DNA from: G958296245 sp963664035 | Lineage (GTDB): Bacteria > Chloroflexota > Dehalococcoidia > Lucifugimonadales > G958296245 | Assembly (NCBI GenBank): GCA_963664035.2 | Contig: OY760867.2 | Span: 1,550,001 to 1,614,000, forward strand | DNA: 64,000 bases | Direction: 5' to 3' | Shown here: piece by piece, positions 32,875 through 40,197 of the stretch | Layout of the letters: every line of letters starts with the position of its first letter | Numbering within the stretch: the first letter of the stretch is position 1 | The notes under the pieces: generated by a model | Databases searched by the model: none | Seen by the model: the letters and a program-made list of their open reading frames with translations, nothing else | Told to the model about the DNA's origin: nothing | Program-made: the position numbers and the translations under genes

Positions 32875-33120
32875 ATGATTGAGAAGATACGGGCCAGGTT
32901 CTCACGCGGGCTGTTGATGCCTTTGGAGCCGCTGGAGCTTGAAGACGGCGAGGAGGTAACGGTGTCCATCGGGATGGGGCCGCACTTTTCTGACGAGGAA
33001 CGCCTCAGGATAACCCAGTCGGCGGCTGGAAGCTGGAAGGGCAGTCACGATCCGGAGAAGTTGAAGCGGATGCTCTACGAGGCCCGACTAACCGGCTCCC
33101 GTGAGCCGGTGGACCTGTAG
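32875..33120 (+). CDS. AF2212/DUF104-type antitoxin
   Basis: An 81-residue protein beginning MIEKIRARFSRGLLMPLEPL followed by ELEDGEEVTVSI, the short beta-barrel signature of AF2212-type antitoxins. The tail ITQSAAGSWKGSHDPEKLKR and MLYEARLTG is the toxin-binding helix region. ATG 32875 follows AGGGGG. An extended -10 box (TGGTATGAT, 32842-32850) lies just upstream. It is followed after 6 bp by an intact vapC. Confidence 0.8.
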   Translation: MIEKIRARFSRGLLMPLEPLELEDGEEVTVSIGMGPHFSDEERLRITQSAAGSWKGSHDPEKLKRMLYEARLTGSREPVDL

Positions 33121-33126
33121 TGAGAC

Positions 33127-33519
33127 GTGCAATACTTGGTCGACACGGATTGGGTCATAGACTACCTGCACGGCGTCCCTCGACTTGTCGAACGATTCGA
33201 CAGATTGCTGCTGGATGGCGTTGGCCTGAGCATCGTATCGCTGGCCGAGCTATATGACGGGGTGTTTGGTTCTCCTGATCCGCAGAGGAACGAACAAGAA
33301 TTGCGGAGCTTCCTGGCTTTCGTTGATGTCGTGTCTCCGGATGATGCCGTTTGCCGAATTTTCGCCAGGGAGCGTGGACGGTTGAGGGCAGAGGGGACCC
33401 CTATCGGCGACTTTGACCTTCTAATTGGCGCCACTGCGGTGCGCTACGGCCTCACGCTGCTCACCAACAATCGCAGGCACTTCGAGCGTGTGCGGGGTGT
33501 GAGAATCCTTTCGGCGTGA
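33127..33519 (+). CDS. vapC: VapC PIN-domain toxin, intact
   Basis: A 130-residue VapC. YLVDTDWVIDYLHG holds the first acidic residues, SLAELYDGVFGS the second, IGDFDLLIGATAVRYGLT the third, and LTNNRRHFERVRGV closes the active site. All catalytic positions are present, in contrast to the remnant at 4906. The expected activity is site-specific cleavage of tRNA or rRNA. The GTG start at 33127 lies 6 bp after the antitoxin stop. Confidence 0.88.
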   Translation: MQYLVDTDWVIDYLHGVPRLVERFDRLLLDGVGLSIVSLAELYDGVFGSPDPQRNEQELRSFLAFVDVVSPDDAVCRIFARERGRLRAEGTPIGDFDLLIGATAVRYGLTLLTNNRRHFERVRGVRILSA

Positions 33520-33533
33520 GGCGCCGCCGTTCC

Positions 33534-34538
33534 TCACGGCCACTTCAACTCGTTCCCGTCGTACACGTCCTCCAGGTACCCCGTGTAGAACGCGTCCTGG
33601 AAGTCGAAAGTCTGCTCGATCGCCCCGTACTCCACCAGGTGCTCGTACAGCTCCTGCCACTGCGCCGCCGTCATCCACCCGATCCCGCTGCGGTCCGTGA
33701 GGGCGCTCACCGCGTCCGCCAGCTCCGACTCCAGCATGAACCGCATGTGGTCGCGGTTCTCGTCGGGCGCGTACTGCATAACCGTGTCCAGCGCCCCATC
33801 CGGGTTGTCGACGATGTACTCGATGCCCTTCAGCGTCGCCTTCAGGAACCGCTCGGTCAGGTCAGGTTCGCGGTCCGACATCTCCTGCCGCGTGATGTAG
33901 GTCAGCCCCATCGTCGGCACCCCGAAGTCCGTCGGGTCCCATATGTTCAGTTCGAAGTTGGAGTCCGGCAGGTTACGCACGATGTACGGCTCGTTCGACT
34001 TGAACACCGCCAGCACGTCCACCTTCCCCTCCGTCAGCACCCTGGGATCGAACCCCGCGTTCACCTCCGTGATCGTCGACCGGTCCACCCCCGCCGCCTC
34101 GATCATCGCCAGGTAGTCTGGCGGCACAGCGATCTTGTACCCGAACGTCCTACCCTCCCAGTCGTCCAGCGACTCGATGCCTGATCGCCGCAGCGCCATG
34201 TACGCCTGCTGCCCCCTCTGCCCGAACAGCGCGATCGCCACGATGGGGACCTCCGGGTCGGAGCGCCGCTTCAGCACCGACGCGGCCGCCGCCGTCGTGA
34301 AGTCCACGTCGCCCGCCAGCAGCAGCTGGAGGTGCTGTCCCCTCGTCGAGTGCAGGATCTCCACCTCCAGCCCCTGCTCTTCGAAGAACCCCTCCTCCTG
34401 CGCCACGTACGCCGCCACGAACGGCAGGTTCGCCTGCGGCTTGAACCCCGCCATGAACACCACCTTGTCCGGCTCCCTCTCGCCGCACGCGGCCGCCGCC
34501 AGCACCATGATCGACAGCAGGACTATGAGCTTTCTCAC
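33534..34538 (-). CDS. ABC transporter substrate-binding lipoprotein (NMT1/SsuA-like)
   Basis: A 334-residue lipoprotein with lipobox LAAAAC near residue 18. FMAGFKPQANLPFVAAYVAQ followed by EEGFFEEQGLEVEIL, then VDFTTAAAASVLKRR and GYKIAVPPDYLAMI are the NMT1/THI5 fold that binds sulfonates, nitrate or thiamine precursors. GTG 34538 gives an ideal signal peptide and good distance to GGGAGAGG; TTG 34547 is the alternative. It is the last gene of an ATPase-permease-lipoprotein operon. The ligand is unknown. Confidence 0.87.
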   Translation of the reverse strand: MRKLIVLLSIMVLAAAACGEREPDKVVFMAGFKPQANLPFVAAYVAQEEGFFEEQGLEVEILHSTRGQHLQLLLAGDVDFTTAAAASVLKRRSDPEVPIVAIALFGQRGQQAYMALRRSGIESLDDWEGRTFGYKIAVPPDYLAMIEAAGVDRSTITEVNAGFDPRVLTEGKVDVLAVFKSNEPYIVRNLPDSNFELNIWDPTDFGVPTMGLTYITRQEMSDREPDLTERFLKATLKGIEYIVDNPDGALDTVMQYAPDENRDHMRFMLESELADAVSALTDRSGIGWMTAAQWQELYEHLVEYGAIEQTFDFQDAFYTGYLEDVYDGNELKWP

Positions 34539-34578
34539 GTCGTGCAACCTCTCCCGTGGTTAATGTAGCGCCCCACGC

Positions 34579-35421
34579 TCACCTGAACGGGTCGTGCCAG
34601 AACAGCACCCGCCGCTCGACCTGCGACGTAACCGCAGTCAGGCCGATCCCCACCGCCGCCAGCACCAGCACCGCCGAGTACAGCGTCGGCATGTCCAGGT
34701 TCGAGTGCGCCACGCTGATAATACTGCCGATGCCGCGGTCTCCTGTAAAGTACTCCGCCACGAACGCCCCGATCACCGCCAACGGTATCGCGATCCTGAA
34801 CGCCGCGAACAGGTAGGGCAGCGATCCCGGTACTCGCAGCTTCCAGAAGACCTGCCCCCGCGACGCGTTCAGCGAGCGGAACAGGTCCAGGTACTCCGCG
34901 TTCGCCGCCCGAAGGCCCGCCAGCGCGTTCACCAGCACCGGGAAGAACGTTATCAGCGCCGCTATCAACACCTTCGGCGTCGGCCCGAAGCCGAACCAGA
35001 CCACGAACAGCACCCCCCACACCAGCACCGGCACCACCTTCACCAGCAGCGCCAGCGGGTACAAAGCCCTCTCCAGTAGCTGCGACTGCGACATGACCGC
35101 CGCGTACAGTATCGCCGCCGCCGACCCCAGCGCGAACCCCGCCATCGCCACGGCCAGCGTGCTCGCCGCGTGCCCCGCGAAGTAGCCGGGCTCTTCCAGC
35201 AGCCTGCTCGCCACGACGGACGGCGCGGGCACGATGTACACCGGAACGTCCGCCAGCCGCGTCCATGCTTCCCACGCCGCAACCACCACCGCAAGCGCAA
35301 CCGCCGGCGGCAGCAGACGCCCCGCCGCGCGACCGACGACCGCTTCCCGCCGCGTCTCCGGGCGCTCCCTCAGGGCCTCCGCCTCAAGCGGGAGACCCGG
35401 CTCCCGCAGCGGCCTGTCCAT
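34579..35421 (-). CDS. ABC transporter permease (SsuC/TauC-like)
   Basis: A 280-residue permease with about six helices. The cytoplasmic coupling loop (EAA motif) is LFRSLNASRGQVFWKLRVPG, and GSLPYLFAAFRIAIPLAVIG follows, as in the sulfonate/nitrate/taurine permease class. ATG 35421 is preferred; it overlaps the ATPase gene by 38 bp. The longer frame upstream only translates ATPase DNA. Confidence 0.87.
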   Translation of the reverse strand: MDRPLREPGLPLEAEALRERPETRREAVVGRAAGRLLPPAVALAVVVAAWEAWTRLADVPVYIVPAPSVVASRLLEEPGYFAGHAASTLAVAMAGFALGSAAAILYAAVMSQSQLLERALYPLALLVKVVPVLVWGVLFVVWFGFGPTPKVLIAALITFFPVLVNALAGLRAANAEYLDLFRSLNASRGQVFWKLRVPGSLPYLFAAFRIAIPLAVIGAFVAEYFTGDRGIGSIISVAHSNLDMPTLYSAVLVLAAVGIGLTAVTSQVERRVLFWHDPFR

Positions 35422-36187
35422 GCCACGCTCCAAGCGCAAGATTTTCACGTACCCGCAGCAGGTGCTCCGCGAAGACGCTCGACCCCTCCATCGAGTCGTC
35501 CCGCGGGCGCTCCATCTCGATAGGGATATTCTCAACTACCCGGCCCGGCCCAGCCGACATCACCGCCACCAGGTCCGACATCATCACCGCCTCGGGTACG
35601 CTGTGAGTCACCAGCACCACCGTCTTCCCCGAGCCTTCCCACAGCCGCAGCAGCTCGAACCGCATCTGCGTCCGCGTGATCTCGTCCAGCGAACCCAGCG
35701 GCTCGTCCAGCAGCAGCAGCTCCGGCGCCGACGCCAGCGCCCTGGCGAACGCGGCCCGCTGCCTCATCCCCCCCGAAAGCTGGTGCGGGTAGTAGTCCGC
35801 GAACTCCGACAGCCCCACAGCCTCCAGGTGCCCCATCACGTCGCCGCCGCCGTTCCCGCTCGAAACCTCCAGCGGCAGCGCGACGTTGCCCGCTACCGTC
35901 CTCCACGGCAGTAGCGTAGGGTCCTGGAACACGAACCCTATCCGGTTGCCCCGCCGCGCCTCCCCAGGCGTCGCCCCGTCTATCTCCACAACGCCCGACG
36001 TATGATCTATCAGCCCCCCAAGCACCTTCAGCAGCGTCGTCTTGCCAGCCCCGCTCGGACCTATGACCGACACGAAGCTGCCGCGCTCCACCTCCAGGTC
36101 CACCCCGTCGAGGGCGGTCAAAGAGACGCCTGCGCCCTCGTATACGTGCGTAAGCCCCCTAACGACAACGTGAGTCGTCTCGCCCAC
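35384..36187 (-). CDS. ABC transporter ATP-binding protein (SsuB/TauB-like)
   Basis: A 267-residue ATPase: Walker A GPSGAGKTTLLK, Q-loop FQDPTLLPWRTV, signature LSGGMRQRAAFARALA, Walker B LLLLDEPLGSLD and the switch His in LVTHSVPEA. It powers the importer with the permease and lipoprotein that follow. It is the first gene of the leftward operon. The SsuD-like monooxygenase at 14477 would be a logical user of imported sulfonates, but it is 20 kb away. Confidence 0.9.
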   Translation of the reverse strand: MGETTHVVVRGLTHVYEGAGVSLTALDGVDLEVERGSFVSVIGPSGAGKTTLLKVLGGLIDHTSGVVEIDGATPGEARRGNRIGFVFQDPTLLPWRTVAGNVALPLEVSSGNGGGDVMGHLEAVGLSEFADYYPHQLSGGMRQRAAFARALASAPELLLLDEPLGSLDEITRTQMRFELLRLWEGSGKTVVLVTHSVPEAVMMSDLVAVMSAGPGRVVENIPIEMERPRDDSMEGSSVFAEHLLRVRENLALGAWHGQAAAGAGSPA

Positions 36188-36254
36188 GGCTTCGCCCTCC
36201 CGGAGATGCCCCTACGATAACACAGCCCCATCCCCCCGGACACGCGAACACTGG

Positions 36255-36416
36255 CCCCGTCCGACGGATGCTCTTTCTACCTCTTCCCCCGTCCGACGAT
36301 GCACTTCCTACCTCTTCCCCCGTCCGACGATGCACTTCCTACCTCTTCCCCCGTCCGATGGATGCTCTTTCTACCTCTTCCCCCGTCCGACGGGGGAAGA
36401 TTGAGATGGGGGTCCG
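36255..36416. repeat. Tandem array of 31/32-bp units ending in a family B hairpin
   Basis: Four units start CCCCGTCCGA at 36255, 36287, 36318 and 36349, and a fifth at 36381 ends the array. Units 1 and 4 are one type (GGATGCTCTTT), units 2 and 3 another (GATGCACTTCC), giving the order A-B-B-A. In the last unit the sequence continues into a hairpin (CTTCCCCCGTC pairing with GACGGGGGAAG) and the family B tail GATTGAGATGGGGGTCCG. The array fills the gap between the ABC operon and the sulfotransferase gene. Confidence 0.82.
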
Positions 36417-36422
36417 CCCCGG

Positions 36423-37358
36423 CTACGGCTGGACTGCCGACCTGCCTCCCTCCAGCCAGCGGGCGCACTCATCCGACAGCTCCCGGGCTACCGCCGCTTC
36501 GTAGAGCTCCAGGTCGCCCTCGGTTAGCACGTCCCTCCATCGGCCGTTCGTGCCCCTGTGGAAGAACGTCCGCGCGCCGCCGCTCATGAGGTTGTCCAGG
36601 CGAGGCCACGTCTGCTCGGCGTTCTGCTTCATCGCCCCGAACGTGGCCGCGTCGACGGTTGACTCCAGGGACTCGTCGTCGAGCTCGACATCGAGGAACC
36701 GGGCCACCCTCGATACCTCGCCCGGGAGGTCCCTCAGCAGGTCGTTGAAGTGGACGAACAGGATGTTGGGCAGATGGCGGTAGCTCCACCAGGTCTGCAC
36801 GTTCCTCAAGTTCGACCAGAATGGAAAACCTTCGCTCTCCCACTCGAACCATCCCGTCGTGATCCACGTCCGCCACAACTGGCGGACCTCGCTCGGGCAG
36901 CTCGGCAACGGGTCGCCGACCCTGCCCGGAGTCTCGTTCAGCATCTGCAAGAAGAGGTCCGTGTAGTTGCTATAGTGGTTCCAGAACGACATGAAGACGT
37001 CGCGCGCGTCCCGGCTGACCACCACGTACTTGACCTCTGGGAAGTACGGCACGCCGTCGAGCGGAATGTGCGTCTTGACCGATCGCCGGTGCTCCTGCGC
37101 CTCCAGGTCGCTGATGACGGCGTCCAAAGGGGACAGCCGCCGGTCCATCCACGGGGATAGCTCTCCCAGCGACGGCATCTCCGCCTCCCGCTCGCCGAAC
37201 AGGAGCCTCCGAACGATGGTCTGCATCCACGTCGTGCCCGACTTCAGTGGCGTCGCCACGACTATGTCGTCCTCGCGCGGCTGGAACCGCTCCCAGCGCG
37301 TGCTGTCCAGGTGATGGTTCTGGTAGACCCGCGTAACTGCCGGCAGATCCGTCTTCAC
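36423..37358 (-). CDS. PAPS-dependent sulfotransferase
   Basis: A 311-residue sulfotransferase of the cytosolic type. The 5'-phosphosulfate loop is TPLKSGTTWMQTIV, the 3'-phosphate motif is VVVSRDARDVFMSFWNHY, and FFHRGTNGRWRDVLTEGDLE is the C-terminal RKGxxGDWK-like motif. It moves sulfate from PAPS to a hydroxyl acceptor. GTG 37358 gives the usual N-terminus (KTDLPAVTRVYQNHH); the frame is open to 37439 as an alternative. The acceptor is unknown. Confidence 0.85.
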   Translation of the reverse strand: MKTDLPAVTRVYQNHHLDSTRWERFQPREDDIVVATPLKSGTTWMQTIVRRLLFGEREAEMPSLGELSPWMDRRLSPLDAVISDLEAQEHRRSVKTHIPLDGVPYFPEVKYVVVSRDARDVFMSFWNHYSNYTDLFLQMLNETPGRVGDPLPSCPSEVRQLWRTWITTGWFEWESEGFPFWSNLRNVQTWWSYRHLPNILFVHFNDLLRDLPGEVSRVARFLDVELDDESLESTVDAATFGAMKQNAEQTWPRLDNLMSGGARTFFHRGTNGRWRDVLTEGDLELYEAAVARELSDECARWLEGGRSAVQP

Positions 37359-37433
37359 GCCTGTAGCACCCCCTAGCAAGGCTGCGAACATCATACCCCA
37401 TACCCGCACTCGACGGTTCCAATCCCCCACCTC

Positions 37434-37484
37434 CGTCATTCCCGCGAAACATGTCCCGTACTCCGATGCAGGAGCGGGAATCCA
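37434..37484. repeat. Family C palindromic repeat
   Basis: CGTCATTCCCGCG at one end and GAGCGGGAATCCA at the other are inverted arms (ATTCCCGC and GCGGGAAT). This motif is a widespread bacterial palindromic repeat. A relative lies in frame inside tilS at 45667-45698. Confidence 0.65.
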
Positions 37485-37587
37485 TCCCCGGCAAAGCCTG
37501 CCCCGTGCTATCCCTCTATGGTGCCCTTGGTGCTTACCCCGATACGGGGGGCATCGTCATGGCGCAGCATATACATAATCCATGTGG

Positions 37588-37593
37588 TATACT
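37588..37593 (+). promoter_or_regulatory. -10 box of mazEF, leaderless start likely
   Basis: TATACT ends 7 bp before the GTG start at 37601, and no ribosome-binding site precedes the GTG. Transcription should therefore start at or next to the first codon. Confidence 0.5.
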
Positions 37594-37600
37594 CCTATAC

Positions 37601-37831
37601 GTGAAAGCTATACAGATCACGTTCGATGAGGGGCTCCTGGACCGGCTCGACCGGCACCCGCGGGTACGCGAGCATGGCCGCTCCGCCGTGCTGCGCGAGG
37701 CGGCTGCCGCCTACCTGACGCGCAAGGACGCCGAGGATATCGCCGAACGCTACCGTGCGGGCTATTCGGGCGCCGCTCCGGACGACGAGCTCCAGGGATG
37801 GGCCGGCGAGGGGGTGTGGCCGGACCGGTGA
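37601..37831 (+). CDS. MazE-like ribbon-helix-helix antitoxin
   Basis: A 76-residue protein: MKAIQITFDEGLLDRLDRHP is the beta strand and first helix of a ribbon-helix-helix domain, GRSAVLREAAAAYLTRKDAE the second helix, and an acidic tail with Trp (DDELQGWAGEGVWPD) is the expected toxin-binding part. The GTG at 37601 is preferred to the longer frame from 37451, which has no coding signature. Its TGA overlaps the toxin's GTG (GTGA). Confidence 0.82.
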   Translation: MKAIQITFDEGLLDRLDRHPRVREHGRSAVLREAAAAYLTRKDAEDIAERYRAGYSGAAPDDELQGWAGEGVWPDR

Positions 37832-38154
37832 GCTACGAAGTCCGACGCGGCGAGATCTGGCAGTACCGCTTCGCGCCGCCCGACAAGCGCCGCCCGGTCC
37901 TGGTCCTCACCCGCCAGGAAGTGCTCCCGCTCCTCCACACCGCCATGGTGGCCCCCATCACCTCGACCATCCGGGGCATCCCCAGCGAGGTGGTCGTAGG
38001 CCCGGACGAAGGCCTGAAGCACGACTCCGCCGTCAACCTCGACCACGTCCAGACCGTAGAGCAGCGCCTACTCCACAACTACGTCGGTGCCCTCAGCGAG
38101 CCACAGATGCGCCAGGTCTGCCACGCCCTCGCCATAGCCACCGGCTGCGCCTAG
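37828..38154 (+). CDS. mazF: MazF-type endoribonuclease toxin
   Basis: A 108-residue MazF/PemK protein. VRRGEIWQYRFAPPDKRRPV is the typical start with the catalytic Arg region, MVAPITSTIRGIPSEVVV carries the catalytic Thr, and DSAVNLDHVQTVEQRLL is the conserved dimer strand. It cleaves single-stranded RNA at short sites. The GTG start at 37828 overlaps the antitoxin stop, so the pair is translationally coupled and looks intact. Confidence 0.9.
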   Translation: MSYEVRRGEIWQYRFAPPDKRRPVLVLTRQEVLPLLHTAMVAPITSTIRGIPSEVVVGPDEGLKHDSAVNLDHVQTVEQRLLHNYVGALSEPQMRQVCHALAIATGCA

Positions 38155-38190
38155 CGCGCTGTATCAATGGATTCGGCTCACTATTGCCTG

Positions 38191-38259
38191 CCGGGTATTG
38201 ACCCGGGAGCGAGCGCAAGATGACGCCCCCGTTCGTAGTGAGCCGTTCGGCAGGCTCAC
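38191..38259. terminator. Two hairpins between convergent genes
   Basis: CCGGGT and ACCCGG with a 4-nt loop (38191-38206), and GTGAGCC and GGCTCAC with an 8-nt loop (38238-38259). Both lie between the ends of mazF (rightward) and the SPFH/IF-1 gene (leftward). No T-run follows, so termination would be inefficient or Rho-assisted. The second may just be another interspersed repeat. Confidence 0.4.
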
Positions 38260-38322
38260 GAGGGCCTTGTCGAACCACAGATACAAGCAGCCGGCCTTGA
38301 TTGAATGGCGTGGCGAAACGTC

Positions 38323-39933
38323 CTACCTGAAGCGGTACGTAATGCGCCCACGCCCCAGGTCGTAGGGCGACATCTGCACCAGCACCCTGTCGCCGGGAAG
38401 CACGCGGATGTAGTTCATCCGTATCTTCCCGTGAACGTAGGCCATCACCTCGTGGCCGTTCGCCAACTCGACCTTGAACGTCGCGTCCCGGAGGGCCTCT
38501 CTTACCGTGCCCTCCACCTCGATGGTCTCCTTCTGTCGCCTTCGGGTATGCCCATCACCGGACAGGCAGCATTTGGCCTGTCTGACCTCGGAACGGCCTG
38601 TAAGCAGAGCCTGCTGATGGGCTTCCATCTCAGTTTCGAACGGCCCGATCCATCTGTTATCCCGAAGGCGGCTCCCACGTACCCCTTGACCCTGGTTGCA
38701 GAATCCGCAAGTTCCCTTGTGGACAAGCGCCTTGTCAGTTGGTTCGTCCTCGTATATCCAATAGCCAACCAACCCCGAAGTCCCGGCCCTGAGTGTCTCC
38801 CTCGCCGTGCTTTCCACCTCAATGGGTTCTCTCTGTCGCCTCCGGGTATGTTGAACACCACTTGCCACGCCGCTGGGCAAGCAGCAATTGGCTCGCCTCA
38901 CCTCGGGATATTCTGCGACCTCGGCGAATTTCATAGCTTGGTCTTCGGTCTCGAAAGGCCCGTACCACTTGTCCCTGCTGGAAAAGGCCTGCATCACCTG
39001 ATCGGTCACCTCGGAAAAATCCTGCGAACTCGGTAGGTGGCCCACGTATGCCTTGCCGTGGTCACAGTACCTGCACGTTCCCAAGTGAATGAGCGCCTTG
39101 TCTGTCGATTCGTCCTCCGAGTCCTCGTATACCCAATAGCCAACCGACTCCGATGCCACTCCTGTCTGCTCCCCCGGGCCGTAATGAGGGTCCCGCCTTG
39201 ACTGATCGTCGGTCTCGCTCGTAGCTTGACGCTCACGCGTGTCTTCGGACGCAGGGCTAGGACCTCCTATGTCGCGGAGCTCCTTTGCCCGCAGGGCGTC
39301 TTGGACACTGCTGTGGTGTCGCTGCTGCTTGATGCGCTCCCTCTCTTCGATCGTCAGCCCCCAATTGACGTGGAAGTTGTCGAGTTGCAGGCCGTACTCT
39401 GAGATCGCCAAGGCCAGGTCGCTGTTGAGAGAGTCATGGATCGAACGGAGCAGGTCTTCGCTACCTCGTATATCCGCAGCCGTGTACTCATGGAGGTTGA
39501 ATGCCATCACCTTGGTCTGCAGGTCACCCTTGATCGCATTGGCCACGTCGACCTTTCTGATGGCACGCTTGGGACCTAACAGACGCAGCAGGAGATCGGT
39601 CATGTCCGCCATCACCGAGAACGTAATCCATATCCGGCCTGTGACTGGCTCTCCGTCGGAAGTGAGGATGGTGGTGTCAAGTACGACACCCTCATCCGGC
39701 TCGGAAGGATCGTCTGGGTCCCTGAGCCAGAACACCAATTCGAACGGCGACGTATATGCCTTGAACGTCCGCACCTCGTCCCCGCCAAACAGCCTGCGAG
39801 GAATGCTTCGCTTGTCCTCCTGGAAGATGTCCGTTATCTTGCCGTCGCGCATGATGATGCCGACTTCGTGCGCCCAAGCCGTCAGGCTGTCCCGACTCTG
39901 GACCTCGGTCAAAACGATCTTGCCGGATGGCAT
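38323..39933 (-). CDS. SPFH-domain protein fused to two cysteine modules and a complete IF-1 domain
   Basis: A 536-residue protein with an architecture I have not seen. Residues 1 to about 215 have an SPFH/band 7-like pattern (EVGIIMRDGKITDIFQEDKR, FKAYTSPFELVFWLRDPDDP, LDNFHVNWGLTIEERERIKQ). Residues 264-352 and 389-457 are two copies of a module with GYW-YEDE, TDKALIH-GTC-YC, W-GPFETE and EVR-A-CCL. After the first copy comes TRRRQREPIEVESTARETLR (364-383), a truncated IF-1 beginning. After the second comes a complete IF-1 (464-536: EVEGTVREALRDATFKVELA, GKIRMNYIRVLPGDRVLVQM, SPYDLGRGRITYRFR). IF-1 normally is a free 72-residue protein that binds the 30S A-site. ATG 39933 follows AAGGAGG. 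Base composition is lower in GC than the neighbours, which suggests transfer. Function unknown; a link between membrane or virion-type SPFH assembly and translation is conceivable. Confidence 0.85.
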   Translation of the reverse strand: MPSGKIVLTEVQSRDSLTAWAHEVGIIMRDGKITDIFQEDKRSIPRRLFGGDEVRTFKAYTSPFELVFWLRDPDDPSEPDEGVVLDTTILTSDGEPVTGRIWITFSVMADMTDLLLRLLGPKRAIRKVDVANAIKGDLQTKVMAFNLHEYTAADIRGSEDLLRSIHDSLNSDLALAISEYGLQLDNFHVNWGLTIEERERIKQQRHHSSVQDALRAKELRDIGGPSPASEDTRERQATSETDDQSRRDPHYGPGEQTGVASESVGYWVYEDSEDESTDKALIHLGTCRYCDHGKAYVGHLPSSQDFSEVTDQVMQAFSSRDKWYGPFETEDQAMKFAEVAEYPEVRRANCCLPSGVASGVQHTRRRQREPIEVESTARETLRAGTSGLVGYWIYEDEPTDKALVHKGTCGFCNQGQGVRGSRLRDNRWIGPFETEMEAHQQALLTGRSEVRQAKCCLSGDGHTRRRQKETIEVEGTVREALRDATFKVELANGHEVMAYVHGKIRMNYIRVLPGDRVLVQMSPYDLGRGRITYRFR

Positions 39934-40197
39934 GACATCCTCCTTCCATAGGAGAATTCCTAGGTGGCGGAGAGCCGCATCGTAGTATCAATCACGCAAT
40001 TCCGTTTCAACGGCCTGCCCAAATCCACCACCTAATCTGAACGAACCGCGTACCGAACGGCTTGCTGGAGTATATTACAACACCCACCTGCCGGCGTATT
40101 CGTCCTCGTGCCGGCGTCTTGCGCGGGTTGGGCTGGCGGTGTAGGCTCGGAACCGTCCGAGGAAGCTGCCCGGACGGGCTGCGGAGGGGTAACGAAG

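Noticed and set aside
36255..36416. Short regularly repeated units as a CRISPR array
   Set aside because: There are no unique spacers; units are back to back and only two sequence types occur. No cas genes are near.
37451..37600. Longer start for the MazE-like antitoxin
   Set aside because: The added 50 residues translate the family C repeat and the promoter region and do not match ribbon-helix-helix proteins.
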